A DNA stretch of 64,000 nt from Urechis unicinctus (taxonomy: Eukaryota; Annelida; Polychaeta; Xenopneusta; Urechidae). The notes under the pieces were generated by a model that was given only the letters and a program-made list of their open reading frames with translations, was not told the origin of the DNA and did no database searches. The stretch lies in contig CM067344.1 in NCBI GenBank assembly GCA_034190875.2, positions 13,870,301 through 13,934,300 on the forward strand, in the 5' to 3' direction. Shown here in pieces: positions 35,970 through 48,240 of this stretch (its first letter is position 1; each line of letters starts with the position of its first letter). Made by a program: the position numbers and the translations under genes.

Positions 35970-37900
35970 CTATGAAGAATCTATATAGTTGCACTGGGTA
36001 GAAACTGCTTTAGCTGCTACCTCTTGGGAAGGTGGTACCCAAGTCGATGTAAGCGAATAAAGGGTTCCGTCTGGTAAAAGTGCGGTTTCCTTCATCACAA
36101 CTACATCTGACTTTGAGTACTCATCCTCCCTGTACCCTATGGCTTTCCTACGCACATCCCTCAGAATAGCTCCAGCCCTTCCCTTTTGGGAAAGGCAGGG
36201 CGCATTCCGAAATAAAGTGCGCGGGTCAACCATCATACCTGCAGGGGTATCAGAGTGGGGAAACTGTTGGCTGGCTGTGGGGTGGACTTGGTTGCTTTGG
36301 CTCGATATTCTTCCAGGGATATTCTCCGCTTTAGGATGGGCACACACTGGTTGGAGGGGAAGGCCACTGTCTCCATCGGCACGGTCCTGGTCGGTTCCAC
36401 ACTGCAAGTGATCCCGTCTTTCTTGACCTTTCTGCTCGGCCAGGCAGCTTCCAATTCTTCTTTGTACTGTCTAAACTTCGTCGGAAGACAACGTGTACTC
36501 TCGAGGGGAAGGGGGCGGATAACCCTACGTGACCTGGTCCCAGAATTTCTTCCCTTGTTGGAGAGATAACCTCGTCCGCAGAAAAGGAAACATCACTCAA
36601 TGGCCCCATTGATGGATTATCCTCCATAACACACACCTCAGGGGTAGAACTAGTATCATCAGGCCATACACACGGAACAAACCCTTCACCAACATCCCTG
36701 TGTATTTCTTCCTCTTGGTGGTTGTACAAATTCAAATCGTCCACATGCACAGCCCTAGCCTTTGAGCCATCTATTTGCCCAACAAGATAGATGACATCAC
36801 ACAGACGCTTGATGACTTTTAAAGGTCCAATGTAAGGCGTACCCAGCTTGTTGCCAACGAAAATAGGATGGTAAAATCGTAGTACTGAGTCACCCTCCTT
36901 AAACAACCGGTATTTTGATCTGAAGTCGCAATACCTCTTTTGTCGTTCTGCCGAGCGCCACAGGGAATCCCTAACAGATGCAAAACTCTCCTGCAATGCC
37001 TCCTTCATCCACTCAACCTATAAGATAGGACAGTACTGTTGAGTACCAGACTCTAGGGAGGGAAACATCAGATCAATGGAGAGAGTAACTTCTCCCCCCA
37101 GCATTATCGGGTTAGGGGAACAACCTGTGCTTTCCTGTATGGTGGATCTATATGCACAAGTGGCATATTGCAGGTGATCATCCCAGTCACGGGGCTGGTC
37201 AGCGCACAGTTTGGACAGCATTGATATCAAGATTCAATTGAACCGTTCAACTTGCCCGTCACTCTGTGGGTGATAAGGTGTTGTCTTGGTTTGATATATC
37301 TCAAGGATACGACACACACCTTTCATTAGGTCAATTTAAAACTCCGCACCTTGGTCAGAATGAAGGACTTTGGGAAGTCCCAGTCTGAGGAACACCTCAG
37401 TAACCAAACAGTCTGCTACTGTAAGGGTTCTATGGTCTGCTAAAGCAAAGGCCTCAGTCCATTTACTTAAGTAGTCAGGAACTACCAGGATACATGAGTT
37501 CCCATTGGCTGTGGTTACTGGCATTGAGAGAATGTCGATAGCAATCCTCTCCATTGGAGCCCCTACCAGCCGTTGTCTGAGTTTGGAATGTTTAGGCCCC
37601 TACCTAGGATTCCGGTCCTGACATGTATCACACTGCCTACACCAACGCTCCACGTCTTGCCTCATCCCGGGCCACCAAAACGGCGTCTATTTTTGTGAAC
37701 TGTCTTAGTAGACCACAGTATATTTCGAAATATTCTTGTCCTTAAAGAATGAGGTGCAATCAAACAAAGTTTCTCTATTGCATGACCAGGCAGGGACACA
37801 TTCTTGTAGAACAACCCATTGTGGCATTCGAGCTGTTCCCAATGGGTCCACAACACTGTTGACTCGGCCTGGATTTCCTTCCACTCGGGGCGGCTACCTC
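35970..37900 (-). pseudogene. Gypsy integrase and C-terminal pol region (broken)
   Basis: On the - strand the zinc-finger end WCRQCDTCQ (near 37640) is followed by the catalytic core (MERIAIDIL, VVPDYLSKW, LHSDQGAEF at 37336-37554), a continuation with WDDHLQYATCAYRS (37018-37230) and a C-terminal domain (36331-37008) with RFYHPIFVGNKLGTPYIGP. A further proline/serine-rich tail runs to about 35985. Frames change at 37020, 37240 and 37330. Confidence 0.8.
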
Positions 37901-38199
37901 TGGCTGACCACTGCAGCACTGAGGAAATACTGGACGTTTTGCAGTTGCAGCAGCTCTTCCACAGAAGCAGTTTCAATGAGCACATCAGAGTAATCAGATA
38001 CATCAAACAGAGGTGGACCATTTGCCACAGCGGCAATTGTCAACAGGGGCAACAACTGGGCAAGCCGCAGCAATAGGCGCCACCATGGGATCTGCACCAT
38101 TGTCAGAAATATCTGCAGCAAGAGTGGGAGCCAGTGGTTTGGTCATTCTGACATGATGATTGATACCACCTCTCTCCGTTTCCAGCTCCTTCCTTGTTG

Positions 38200-40345
38200 A
38201 GCAATGGCGACATGGATGGCAAGGCCTGCGGGAGAGCTAGTCGGCATTTATATGTATGCAGCCAGCCCTGAATTCAATGACATGGTCATATGTCTGGATG
38301 GTTTCAATCCACCTCGCCATTTGTCCCTCAGGCTGCTTAAAATTGATAAGCCACTGCAATGCTCCAATGGTCTATGCGGACAAGTGTTTTGGCACCATAC
38401 AAACAGTGATGAAAATGTTTGGGTGAGTCTATAACAGCCAGAGGCTCCCTCGGGTAACACAGTACCTCCTTTCTACATTAGAGAGTGTCCTACTGAAGTA
38501 GGCGATAACCCTTTCCTGACCGTCCTGGACTTGTGAAAGAACTGCCCCTATGCCTGTACTACTGGTATCAGTGTCCAACACGTATGGGGTCATATCACGG
38601 GGATAGGCCAGGATTGGGACAGAGGTAAAGGCTGATTTTAGTGTGGCAAATGCAGTTTTGCAGTCCTCTGTTCACTCAAATTTGTGGCTTTGCAACAGTG
38701 GAGAACGATCGTATGAAGCTTCGATAGTAGGAACAGAACCCTACAAAGCTTTGTACTTCCTTCACATTATCGAGGCGTGGCCATCTTTCCATCGCCCCAA
38801 CTTTCTTTGCATCTGTATTAATTCCATTTTCTGAAACAACATGTCCTAAGAAAGTAACCTCTCTACTCAAGGGTTGCGGGTCAGTTCGCCCCAGGACAGT
38901 TCGCCCCCGGGACAGTTCACCCCCGCAGGGACGATACGCCCCGGGGTCCATTCGTGATACGCCCCCGCAATGATATGCCCTCGTTTTACAGAAAGGAATA
39001 TACTGAATGCTACATATTTCATTTAATAAAGTAACAGCATTAATGAATTTATATCTCTTGATATAAAATAAATTTAAAGCATAATGTCTACCCTCCAGAG
39101 AAACCATACCTGTAAGAGCGCCATGATAGCCAGCTGGTGCAGTGACGCAAAGAGCAAGTGCCTCTTGTCATCCACGCGGACATCTTTGAGAAAAAAATCG
39201 GTGGGGACATGCTCTTCTGCAAGAACACATACAGTATTAGTGAACATAATTTGAGCCAACTGCCTATTCTATCAGGCATCACTGACAATCACTGTGTACA
39301 CTTAGTATTATACACTGTATTACTTAACATTCACTGCTCCTGGTACATAGTCATCTAACAACTTGTACCTCGAACATGACATCCTTAGGATCCTTAGGGC
39401 GTGTGGTCTGTGGGTGTGGTTTGCCATCCTCTTGATGTTGGCAGGATTGGGTAGTTCATGTGCATTTTTGGGCAGACGCAGGAGAACTTCATCCACTAGG
39501 GCAATTACTGTTCGGAATGGTTGCGAGGATGCCTTGTCTTTGACATGGGCACTCAGGGTGGTCTTGACCTATATTCCTGGGTCAGCGGAATGGATGTGGT
39601 CACAAACTCCCTTGACACTCGCTTCCCGATCACAACTCACCACGTGTCACGTTGCAATGTGCTTTGTAAAGAGTCCGAGTTGTACTGAGTTATGTTACTC
39701 TATTCGTGTATTCTTGTCATGTATGTTTTATTAATGTTGAATAAAGAGCGCAAGTTGTATTGAGTTATATATGCATGTGTGCGTTTTAAGTTAATATCCC
39801 TCTATTTACTTCGTATTCGTGTTTTATTTCACACCGGGGCATATCGTCACGGCAAGGGCGAACTAACCCAGGGGCGAACAGTCCTGGGGCGAACTGACCC
39901 GATACCTTCCTCAAAAACTGGCATTTATGGGGTGCCCCTTTCAAACCAGCTTTCCCAATCCTTTTCAACACCTCCCCTAACCTCTCCAGGTGAGTTTCAA
40001 TCGAGTCACAAATTACAATGATGTCATCCAGATATACAAGGCATGTTTTCCACTGCAAGCCAGTCAAGATGTGCTCCATCAGCTGAACGAACGAAGCAGG
40101 CGCATTCGATAACCCAAACGGCATAACCTTAAACTGGAAGAGACCAGAACCAGTACAAAATTCAGTTTTATCCTTACCTCCACCTCCCAATAGCAACTTG
40201 CCAGATCAAATGTGGAAAACCGCTTCACCCCTCGCAAAGCATCCAACGAGTAATCAGTTCTAGGCAAAGGGTACGACCTCGTTCAGTTGACGATAATTAA
40301 CACAGAAACGTGTAGACCCATCTTTCTTTTTAGCAAGCACCACTG
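38200..40345 (-). pseudogene. Gypsy reverse transcriptase and RNase H (split and broken)
   Basis: RT motifs on the - strand: TFDLASCYWEV (near 40210), MPFGLSNAPASF, CLVYLDDIIV (near 40030), then the insertion at 38878-39900, then EVTFLGHVVSENGI (near 38850) and GFCSYYRSFI. RNase H-like sequence follows at 38200-38680 with stops. The catalytic YLDD box is intact, but the reading frame is not. Confidence 0.82.
38878..39900 (-). mobile_element. Nested Mutator-like (MULE) DNA transposon, 1 kb, decayed
   Basis: Bounded by ~30-bp inverted repeats: GGGTCAGTTCGCCCCAGGAC at 38878 and its complement ending at 39900, each with internal copies of AGTTCGCCCC. The - strand holds fragments resembling the region before the catalytic domain of MULE transposases with FLYWCH-like fingers: CDHIHSADPG, RTVIALVDEVLLRLPK (39430-39600) and DDKRHLLFASLHQLA (39110-39200). 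The catalytic domain is absent, so this is an internally deleted copy. The flanks show a degenerate 9-bp match (tctactcaa / cttcctcaa), the size expected for MULEs. Confidence 0.6.
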
Positions 40346-40387
40346 GAGAAGCCCATGGACTAGTAGACGGCTTGACTATCCACAGAC

Positions 40388-41072
40388 CTAACAGCCTCTT
40401 GACTTCTTGTATCTCCACATCTCTCCTTGCCAGGGGTTGTCAGCCAAAACGCAGGACGAGATTCTACACACCGGCTCACAAGTGGCAGTGAATGTCTTTT
40501 TGTAGACCTTTAGGGGCTGGTTGGTGATGTTAACCACCCTTAAAGGAGCAACCGGACAAATCATCTCACAACCAGGAGGGACTGTAACAGTCTCGCTCAG
40601 AGCAACCTTGCAAATTAATGGAAGTTGGCTTTCTCTTTTGAGAAAAAGGAGTCTGCCACCTAATGAAAGCGAGGACATGACTGCATCAAGAACACACGCA
40701 TGTTGACTGAGGAAATCCAGCCCTAATATTACTGGAGCCTCAATATCAGCAACAATCATTTGTTGCACCAATTCTATATCGTCACCGAGATCCAAAGAGA
40801 CGATTGTCTTTCCCAAGGGCTCAACAAGGCCGCCATCTGTCATCCTAAGCATACATCAGCAGGGGACAAAGTAGTGGTATTTCCTCCTGTAGACTTAAAA
40901 CGGGACGGATGGATGACGGACATGGATGAACCGGAATCCACAAGACAATCGACCTATCTACCCCCACACTAGCAACCAAATACAGGCTTTCAACCTTTGT
41001 CGTTTGAGGTCCAGGATTCACATCCACTAGGATCCGGACCGAGACCCCAGCTGGGATCCATTTCCCGAGCAT
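40388..41072 (-). pseudogene. Gypsy protease region (broken)
   Basis: Two overlapping - strand frames: 41072-40845 and 40852-40388, the latter with APVILGLDFLSQHACVLD, typical of retropepsin C-terminal ILGxDFL. The expected catalytic Asp-Ser/Thr-Gly lies near 40940, where the frame is disrupted. Confidence 0.7.
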
Positions 41073-42850
41073 TGTCCAGACTTTGACCTCAATTGATCAG
41101 TCTTCAGTTTCAGACAAGAGGAACTCCAATGGCCTTCCTTCCCACAGTAGTGGCACTTGCCCTTACCTCTAACCTGTTGCACATTGGATTGGGCTGGCAA
41201 CAACTGGGTGAGTTGCCCTACAAGCTTATCAAGGGTATTTTCTGATACCTTTGGGTGGTTCTCCATAGCTCCCACAGGAGCGCTTTGACTTATTGCCCCA
41301 GAAGCTACAACTCCTCGCCTCTGTCTACCAACCTGGAACGCCCCGTACACTAATGCTGTTAACACAGCATCGTCGCGACACTTAGGCTGGTATACAGCCC
41401 ATTCAAGTTGAACGTCATGCAGTCTGTCAACAAAACTGTCCAGGGATAAGCGTTCGCCTATGTCAAGGGACACAGCTGGGTAAGCTTTCCTCACCAAGCG
41501 TTTGACATCATGTGCCAATTCAGTTAGGGGCTCATGGCGCCTACCAACACGAGCTTTAAGCTGTGCCCGGAAAACCTCTGATTGGTTGTCAGGTTCAAAC
41601 CTGGTCGCCAGGGCAGCGACTAACCTACCAAAGTCTCTTCTCTGTTTCCTTGAGCCTGCCCTCTTAGACTAGTGGCCAGCTCTAAGACTCTGGTGGTTGC
41701 ATCGTAGTGGTTCAGATCAGCCACCATCTCAAACTGCACCAGATAGTCTTTCCAACTTTATTTGCCATCATAGGTGGCAGGTGTTTTAGGCTTCCTGTGG
41801 GTGGTGGAGGGGTGAAATGGACCTCACTCTACAATCTGGCCCTTGCTGAGTAGGGCGGTTGAGAAGACAATCAGCTGTTTTACCTCTGATAGGGGACGGC
41901 CTGGCAAGTTGTATCAAATCATCAACAGCTGAAGTGAAGGCCCTGCCCTGTGGAGACGGGGACTACCAGCCCACTTGCTTGCGAGTCTTAACAGGTACAT
42001 TGGTACTGTCCATCAAAAGAAATTCACTTTTCCCTGGCCTGGGACCAATTACTGGGTTAGCAGACTAAACATGAGATCCCCAAAAATCCCCGGGTTGGAC
42101 AACCCGACTACCATGGAATGGACTGGGGATGCGACGGTAGTCGCCGTGAGGGCGAAATTCTTCAGGAACATTGACACCGGTATAGTACTCAGAGCCTCTC
42201 ACATCTTCTGGTCTTCTCTTGTGGTGCCGTAGGTTGTAATCCTTCCATGGAGTACACTCTGCTCTACCGTTCACACTAGAGGCAGGATACAGACAGGAGA
42301 CAGAATAGGGATCTACATGATTTCCCACAACACCACCAGACATAGACCAGGGTGCAAAGCCAGGAGTGGGCCTGTCAGGATGTAATTGGGAAGCAGAATA
42401 AGAAAAAACATGATCTCCAGTTAGACCACTATAAGGACCAGTAGATACAGGCCGGGGTGAAAAGACAGAAGTGGGCCTGCCAGGTTGTTGACGGGAAGCA
42501 TAATAAGGATCAACATGATCCCCTGCAAGACCACTATAAGGAACAGTAGGCACAGACCAGGGTGCAAGGACAGGAGTGGTTCTCCCACCAGCAGAGCGAA
42601 CTCCTGTGGACATAACTGGCCGGAAGCCACTCGAAACCTTGACAGCAGTGTTTGTAGAACAAGGAATGGATGGCCTGACACTTGTATTGGTTGGAGAAGA
42701 CGGCCTTGCCAGAAGGGTTGATACAGGAATATGCATACCATTGTACCTGGCACCCTGGAGCTGCTGCGAATACAAGTATGAGTCTTCCGACGGATGATGA
42801 CTCGGCTGCCCACGCAGTTTGAGGACAACCTTATTGTCTGACCTTTTCAA
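41027..42850 (-). pseudogene. Gypsy gag (broken)
   Basis: The N-terminal frame 42850-42065 is rich in Pro, Ser and Tyr with three imperfect repeats (YSGLTGDHV-like). A broken middle region (41830-41530) resembles the retrotransposon gag domain (SWKDYLVQFEMVADLN, then RFEPDN). A C-terminal frame, 41518-41027, carries a CCHC zinc knuckle, CHYCGKEGHWSSSC. Confidence 0.78.
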
Positions 42851-42869
42851 AATGCAAGGTTGATAGTTT

Positions 42870-43100
42870 GAAATTAACCCTTTATGGTGGATGATTTTAG
42901 GAATAATTACTATTAACCTTTTAGGATGGAAGATTCTAGGAAGATTAAAAAGTTAACTGTTTAAGATTAACATTTTAGGATGATAGATTTTAGGAAAATT
43001 AAACAGTTAACTGTTCACTATTAACCTTTTAGAATGGAAGATTCTAAAACTATTTGAAAGTTAACTGGTAACGTTAAGATTCAAGAATTATTTTTAAAAA
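42870..43100. repeat. Degenerate tandem repeat in the gypsy leader
   Basis: Imperfect copies of a ~50-60 bp unit with attaaccttttaggatgga and agattctagga between the 5' LTR and gag. Confidence 0.6.
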
Positions 43101-43176
43101 ATCAACCTTTAAAGAGAGAAACAAACTGAGGGTATGAAAGAGAGAGAGAAAAAATCATATATGTATGGCCTAAACT

Positions 43177-43514
43177 GTAACGCCCCAGGTGGTAACCCAA
43201 CATCCTGGGCGTTGCTGAGTTTGGCAGCAACTTCTATACAGCTGGAAGGAAACAACGAGGATGGGTGGGCAACTAAAAGTATCTTATTTATTGTCTAAAG
43301 ACAGTCATGGATCAACATTTATACATATAATTATAACGAACAATTACAAATATGTCAAGTGGTGCGAAAATCCCGGTGTCTATGCTCCGTGGATCACGAT
43401 CAACATGCAACCCAACATTCAAACTGACGATATAATAATACAAAAAGAACTTAATTAAACGAACTGAGTCTAAGGCCCGGAGGAGGGCGCGAAATAGCGG
43501 GATTAGTTTCGATA
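43177..43514 (-). repeat. 5' LTR portion of the gypsy element
   Basis: The outer part, 43514-43405, repeats 35124-35007; the inner edge ends CGTTACA on the - strand (TGTAACG on +) at 43177, fitting the usual CA end. The U3 side is missing. I could not match a primer-binding site next to it. Confidence 0.5.
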
Positions 43515-43516
43515 AT

Positions 43517-44300
43517 ATAGTTGTCAAGTATAAGTGGTTTTGAGCGCGATTACGAACTAGAGCAAGCACTTTTGCCCTGCATAATAAGCTTATCTGCTTT
43601 TCGGCGTGTGTTATAATACTTTTCTAGCGTTTCAGTGCTTGTACCTGAGACTAGGTCGTGAACGGTTTCACCTAGCATCTGACTTTCATCATCGGCAAAC
43701 ACGGTGTGACCAATTCCAGCACCTGATAACCTACTCCATACATACCTCCCACAGGCGACTGGAGTTACCACTGAGGGAGGAACCAGTATGAAGTAGGGCG
43801 TTTGACCCTGGTTGATTTAAATAATACTGGAGGTCCGCCGAAGGTTCACTTCTGTCTCTATTCGGACATGCAACACGCAGCGGACCCACTAGATCACGAG
43901 CCAACATCATTAACTGATGAATTGCATCACTATATCAAGCTGTATTGAAGTGATATGAGAAACAAACGAATAGTGTTGCTGCCGTATTCATACCAGGGCA
44001 TAAAACGAACAAGACGTATATATCAAGTGTATTGCAAAGTATATGAAAGGATATGGAGTGTTGTGAGGTGTTACAATAGATAGGCGGCAATATCCTATAT
44101 TGTTATTGGCAATCAAAGGAAGCGCCACCTAGCAGGGGAAGTGAGCAACAGGGGGAGCGTATGCAGAATAGGCTGAAAATGTAACTAAATAAGATAGATT
44201 CCCCCTTGAAAATGTCCATAAGACAATAATAACCATAAGGAGTTATGATTTTGGAAACTGTCAGTTTTCACGAAACTATGTGCAGCCTGTCTTACAACCA
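43517..44300. repeat. Block R, copy 4 (partial, rearranged)
   Basis: Starts within the 117-codon frame (gttgtcaagtataagtgg), has an internal deletion and continues through the GIGHTVFADDESQMLGE segment on the - strand. It ends near cagttttcacgaaactatg, then 44325-44420 is shared 5' intronic sequence. Confidence 0.6.
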
Positions 44301-44433
44301 ATTCATATGCGAATTTAATGTTTAAGGACTGCTATGAAGATGCATAATATTACTGCTGGTATGTAGTGAAGTACGAGCCAAGAGACAGAAGCATGCAACT
44401 AGTCTGACTAACAAAAGTATGTCAAGGCAGTTA

Positions 44434-44492
44434 CGAATTCACATAAACAGCATTTCGCCAGTCTACTCAAACCTCATGCACTCACAGGCGAG
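44434..44492 (+). pseudogene. PIGQ exon 7 fragment
   Basis: Only the 3' part of exon 7 (cacataaacagcatttcgccag to cactcacag|gcgagtg) remains. Following sequence to 44709 matches the inter-exon region of other remnants, then the P-like element starts at ttatttaaa|gtgcc. Confidence 0.65.
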
Positions 44493-45009
44493 TGTTTTAT
44501 CACACCATTCTCTGTAATTCTTCCCGATTATTGCAGAATATGGGTATTCACTGCATATATTGAGCAATCACAGGTTGGTGGGGGCAGTATGATACAAACA
44601 ATCAAATAAACAAAGAAGAACTAAATACCCTCAATATAGATACCGGAAGGCAAACGATGAGGAAATTGTTTCAATCTGTCGTTGTGAAAAGATACAGGCC
44701 TTATTTAAAGTGCCTATCGCACGGTTATAGGTACTTCGCTGATATCAATTCATAATGTGATCAATAAACTCAAACCGGTCCAATAACCGTCGCATCTGAT
44801 CAGTTATGGCCAAAATTTGATAAAATGTCAGTTCAAATTAGCGCGCTCGACAAAACGCTGCGGCAGCCATTATCTAGGTCAGACCAGGCGTGACGTCAAT
44901 CAAGTAAGCCCGTTCTCAGAGACTCAGGGAGTTCCCCCGTTGTTTACATTGTCGGAGTTCGTCTCTCGTTGTTTTGATCGTTTTCAGCCATCTTGTGACC
45001 AACTGAAAA

Positions 45010-45300
45010 CGTTAATCGTGTTGGGGGCAGCTCGCGTGCCAGACGGACGGCGTGAGCTTGTTCAAGAGTCCTGGTAAGGACGATTTGAAAAAAAACAATG
45101 GACTGGCTAGGTACTACGATCGCGAGACAAATGGCCAGCCCCGGGCAAGTACTCGTTTGTGTGCTCGGTTCATTTCACCGAGGAATGTTTTGAGCAGGCA
45201 CAGAAACTTAGAGAAGAGCTTGATTGAATACCATGGTGTAAGCGGGTTTTGAAGCAAGATGTTGTGCCTACTCTTTTTGCGAAGGCCTCTGCTGTCAAGC
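45010..45300 (+). pseudogene. THAP zinc-finger region of P-like transposase (broken)
   Basis: Pieces in two frames: LFKSPGKDDLKK (from 45058), then KWPAPGKYSFVCSVHF, followed by TEECFEQAQKLREELD and QDVVPTLFAKASA. C-x2-H in VCSVHF and the downstream VPTLF match the end of a THAP domain, the DNA-binding module of P elements. Confidence 0.7.
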
Positions 45301-45455
45301 AAGCTAGAAAGGATGGTGAGGCAAGTGAACCCTTCCCACGCCAGAAAGAGAAAAGCAGAGGTTTACATCCACAGCTTGAAGGGATGCAATTCCATTGACC
45401 AAGTAATTAATTTGTTCTGGCCTTATTTTACAAAAAATTGAAAAACTTGGAATCT

Positions 45456-45569
<114 letters not shown>

Positions 45570-45669
45570 GCGGGTAGGTATTTATACTACAAGTAGAAAT
45601 AATACTCAAATACACTTAAAACATCTAGTATTTCAGTTATAACAATGTTATTAAAATCCCAGAAGAAGC

Positions 45670-46200
45670 CAAAAACACCGCCGCGTTTTGTAAGCAGATG
45701 GACCAGCTGTTCAACACATTCGACAGCAGCTCTCTGACAAGTCCAGCCCTTATGCGTCATGGTTTTTTCGCAACGTCTGGACATGTGGAATTCCTGAAGA
45801 GCAGTCTGGAGTGGATAAAAAGCATCAAAACCAAAGGCATGACATACAAATCTTAAACACTCCAAAGATTATATATTCAATATTAATTTATTTATATGTA
45901 CAGAATGATAAGTACTTTAGTAATATTATTTAATACTTTATTCATTAATATTTCAGGATCCCGCACACCGGCTTGTTTCCGTGGATGGCAGATCGCCATA
46001 GAATCACTGCTGCAGATTTGGGATAAACTCCACTACACCCACGACGTGAAGTTCTTGCTGACAAACCGGTTCAACCAAGATTGCTTGGAGAACATGTTTA
46101 CGATCATCAGGTCCAAAGGAGCACAGTGTGACAATCCAGATTCCCGGGAGTTCAGAGCAGCTTTGAGACTGGTATTGATATTATCACAAACATCTGATTT
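45670..46200 (+). pseudogene. Central region of P-like transposase (broken)
   Basis: FCKQMDQLFNTFDSSSLTSPA (45690-45760) and EFLKSSLEWIKSIKTKGM, then a spacer, then ACFRGWQIAIESLLQIWDK and NRFNQDCLENMFTIIRSKG (45960-46180). The NQDxLENxFxxIRxxG stretch is a strong P-element/THAP9 signature. Confidence 0.78.
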
Positions 46201-46299
46201 GTAAGATGGTCAGATGTATTTATGACCCTCATTGTTCATCAGTAAACTTTATTTGTGTACTTTCATAAATGCTATTTCAGTACTTATCGTTGTTTTTAG

Positions 46300-46952
46300 G
46301 TTATGGTGGATGGTGTCATGGCACCAATAAGCAACTCCAACTGCCAAGAAGATGTCGGCAGCACCCAGACCTGTGGCACCTCCCTTGGAGCCAGTGGTAT
46401 CTCACCAGGAGGCGCTCCTGAACCAGCTACATTGCTGGTTATATTGTCAAAAAGCTAAAAGGTCACATGTGCTCGGCTTGTTCTAATAAGTTGTCAACTG
46501 ACATAGATCATAATGAACCATCACATGAATTCCTCGTTAAGAAAAACTATGAGTCTGCCAAGACTGATCTGTGTGCCCCTTCCACTTGTTTACTGGATGT
46601 GTTAACACGGATGGAACATGAATACAGAAATGTTATAGAGGTGTCTGTGTCAAAGAAAGGTGTAATGAATACAATCATCAGTAGTGTTGCCAAAAATGTA
46701 GATTTCTCTCCCATAGTGTGTGATCAGTGTCATGTTGAAAAGACGGTACTGCACCTTATGCTTACTATTCGCATCCATCATACATTGAGGGAAAATGATA
46801 ACAGACGTTTAAAACAAGCTGGTAATAGGCAGAATCGGAAAGCCCTGAAGTTTGATCATTTGCTTATCTTTTTAGATCAGTTTACATGTTGTTTGTGCAA
46901 CAAGTGCTCATTGTGTCAAAATATTCTTAATGTGGTTTTGAATACTATGTAG
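46300..46952 (+). pseudogene. C-terminal region of P-like transposase (partly open)
   Basis: Begins VMVDGVMAPISNSNCQEDVG, shifts frame near 46420 and continues YIAGYIVKKLKGHMCSAC into an open stretch at 46467-46952 with paired Cys (CSAC, CDQC, CCLCNKCSLC) and DLCAPSTCLLDVLTRMEHEY. The long Cys-rich C-terminus is still open to its stop. Confidence 0.72.
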
Positions 46953-47028
46953 CATTCATTGTAAATAGTCAGCCTTGTAGTTTGTACCTTAACATGATTA
47001 TGTACCATTTTTTCTGGGTAACCATTTA

Positions 47029-48240
47029 CACCTGTCTGTGTTTAAAATGGCAATGGAAATGTGTTATGGCATTTATTAACTTCAATCAAGTGTGTTGGTG
47101 AAAGGATTTAATAGAGCAACTTTGTTTTGTCATCTGTGTGATTTATCACGATATTGTATAGTGTGTGGGTCCACTATACACTATCAAAAACATATTGGAA
47201 TATGTTGATCTCCAGGTCAGTGATTTGAGGCACTGTCAGTGGGCCCTAATGCATGCAAAATGGGACTGTCAGACCGAAGTTAGTCCGACTGTCTGGCAAG
47301 CACCATTGTCACTGACTCTCAGTTCGCTTGATAATCGGGAAAAAATGCCAGCAAAAATAAAATCAAATGTTCTTGAGAAAGAGATTTTAACCATTTTGTT
47401 TGATTTATCTATTTGACATGTTCAATTCACTTTAATTTGAGCTATTAGAGAAAACGAGGGAAAAATTATGTAGCAGGATCAACACCTGTCTGTGTTAATA
47501 ATGGCAATGGAAATGTGTTCTAGCATTTATTAACTACCATCAAGTGTGTTGGTGAAAGGATTTGATAGAGCAACTTTGTTTTGTCATTTGTGTGATTTAT
47601 CACGATATTGTATAGTGTGTGGGTCCACTATGCACTATCAAAAACATATTGGAATATGTTGATCTCCAGGTCAGTGATTTGAGGCACTGTCAGTGGGCCC
47701 TAATACATGCAAAATCGGACTGTCAGACCAAAGTTAGTCCGACTGTCTGGCAAGCACCACTGCCACTGACTGTCAGTTCGCTTGATAATCGGGGGAAAAT
47801 GCCAACAAAAACTGTCAGTGGGCCCTAATAATGCATGCAAAAAGGGACTGTCAGACTGTCTGGCAAGCACCGCTGTCACTGACTTGGCTCCGGTCGAACG
47901 GTAATATAAATATATACTCAGACGTCTTGTAGGGCTATAATAGGCAAGGCACTCGCCCCTGGTGTTTTGATGTTCTGATTTCATCTACAGTGCCGATGTA
48001 TGAGATCGAAAGTAGTAAATAGCGCGGCGCTTTCAGAGGCGGAGTTTCTTTGCCTAGGGCTATCACTGACTGTCAGTTCGTTTGATAATCGGGAAAAAAT
48101 GCCAACAAAAATAAAATCAAATGTTCTTGAGAAAGAGATTTTAACTATTTTGTTTGATTCATTAATTTGACATGTTCAATTCACGTTGATTTGAGCTATT
48201 TGAGAAAAGGGGGGAAAAAATCTGTAGCAGGATCAACGAC
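47029..48240. repeat. 454-bp tandem repeats at the 3' end of the P-like element
   Basis: Two full units (about 47029-47482 and 47483-47810 on, offset 454 bp at 47165/47619), then a third partial unit at 47811-48240 interrupted by the insertion at 47884. Units contain short inner repeats of cactgtcagtgggccctaa and gactgtctggcaagcacc. Confidence 0.85.
47884..48062. mobile_element. 179-bp insertion with 8-bp target-site duplication
   Basis: Flanked by TCACTGAC at 47876-47883 and 48063-48070; uninterrupted units have the site once. It is too short to code. Clear terminal inverted repeats are not visible. An 8-bp duplication fits hAT-type non-autonomous elements or a SINE. The right half weakly resembles 105-170. 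Confidence 0.65.

Larger units (their letters stand above)
35007..43514 (-). mobile_element. Ty3/gypsy-type LTR retrotransposon, decayed
   Basis: Read on the - strand: 5' LTR part (43514-43177), gag with zinc knuckle, protease, reverse transcriptase, RNase H, integrase, then a polypurine run and 3' LTR part (35842-35007). Integrase after RNase H is the Ty3/gypsy order. A ~115-bp direct repeat is shared by both ends (35007-35124 and 43405-43514). All genes carry stops and frameshifts, and the RT is split by another transposon, so it is not autonomous. I found no target-site duplication; both outer ends look truncated. Confidence 0.85.

Noticed and set aside
38878-39900. + strand frame of 123 codons at 39363-39734 as a membrane protein gene
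   Set aside because: It is the complement of MULE transposase remnants within an inserted element; hydrophobic residues arise from the antisense reading.
47029-48240. Tandem repeats considered as a CRISPR array or satellite gene
   Set aside because: Units are 454 bp and contiguous, with no short repeat/spacer pattern, in eukaryotic DNA beside a transposase.
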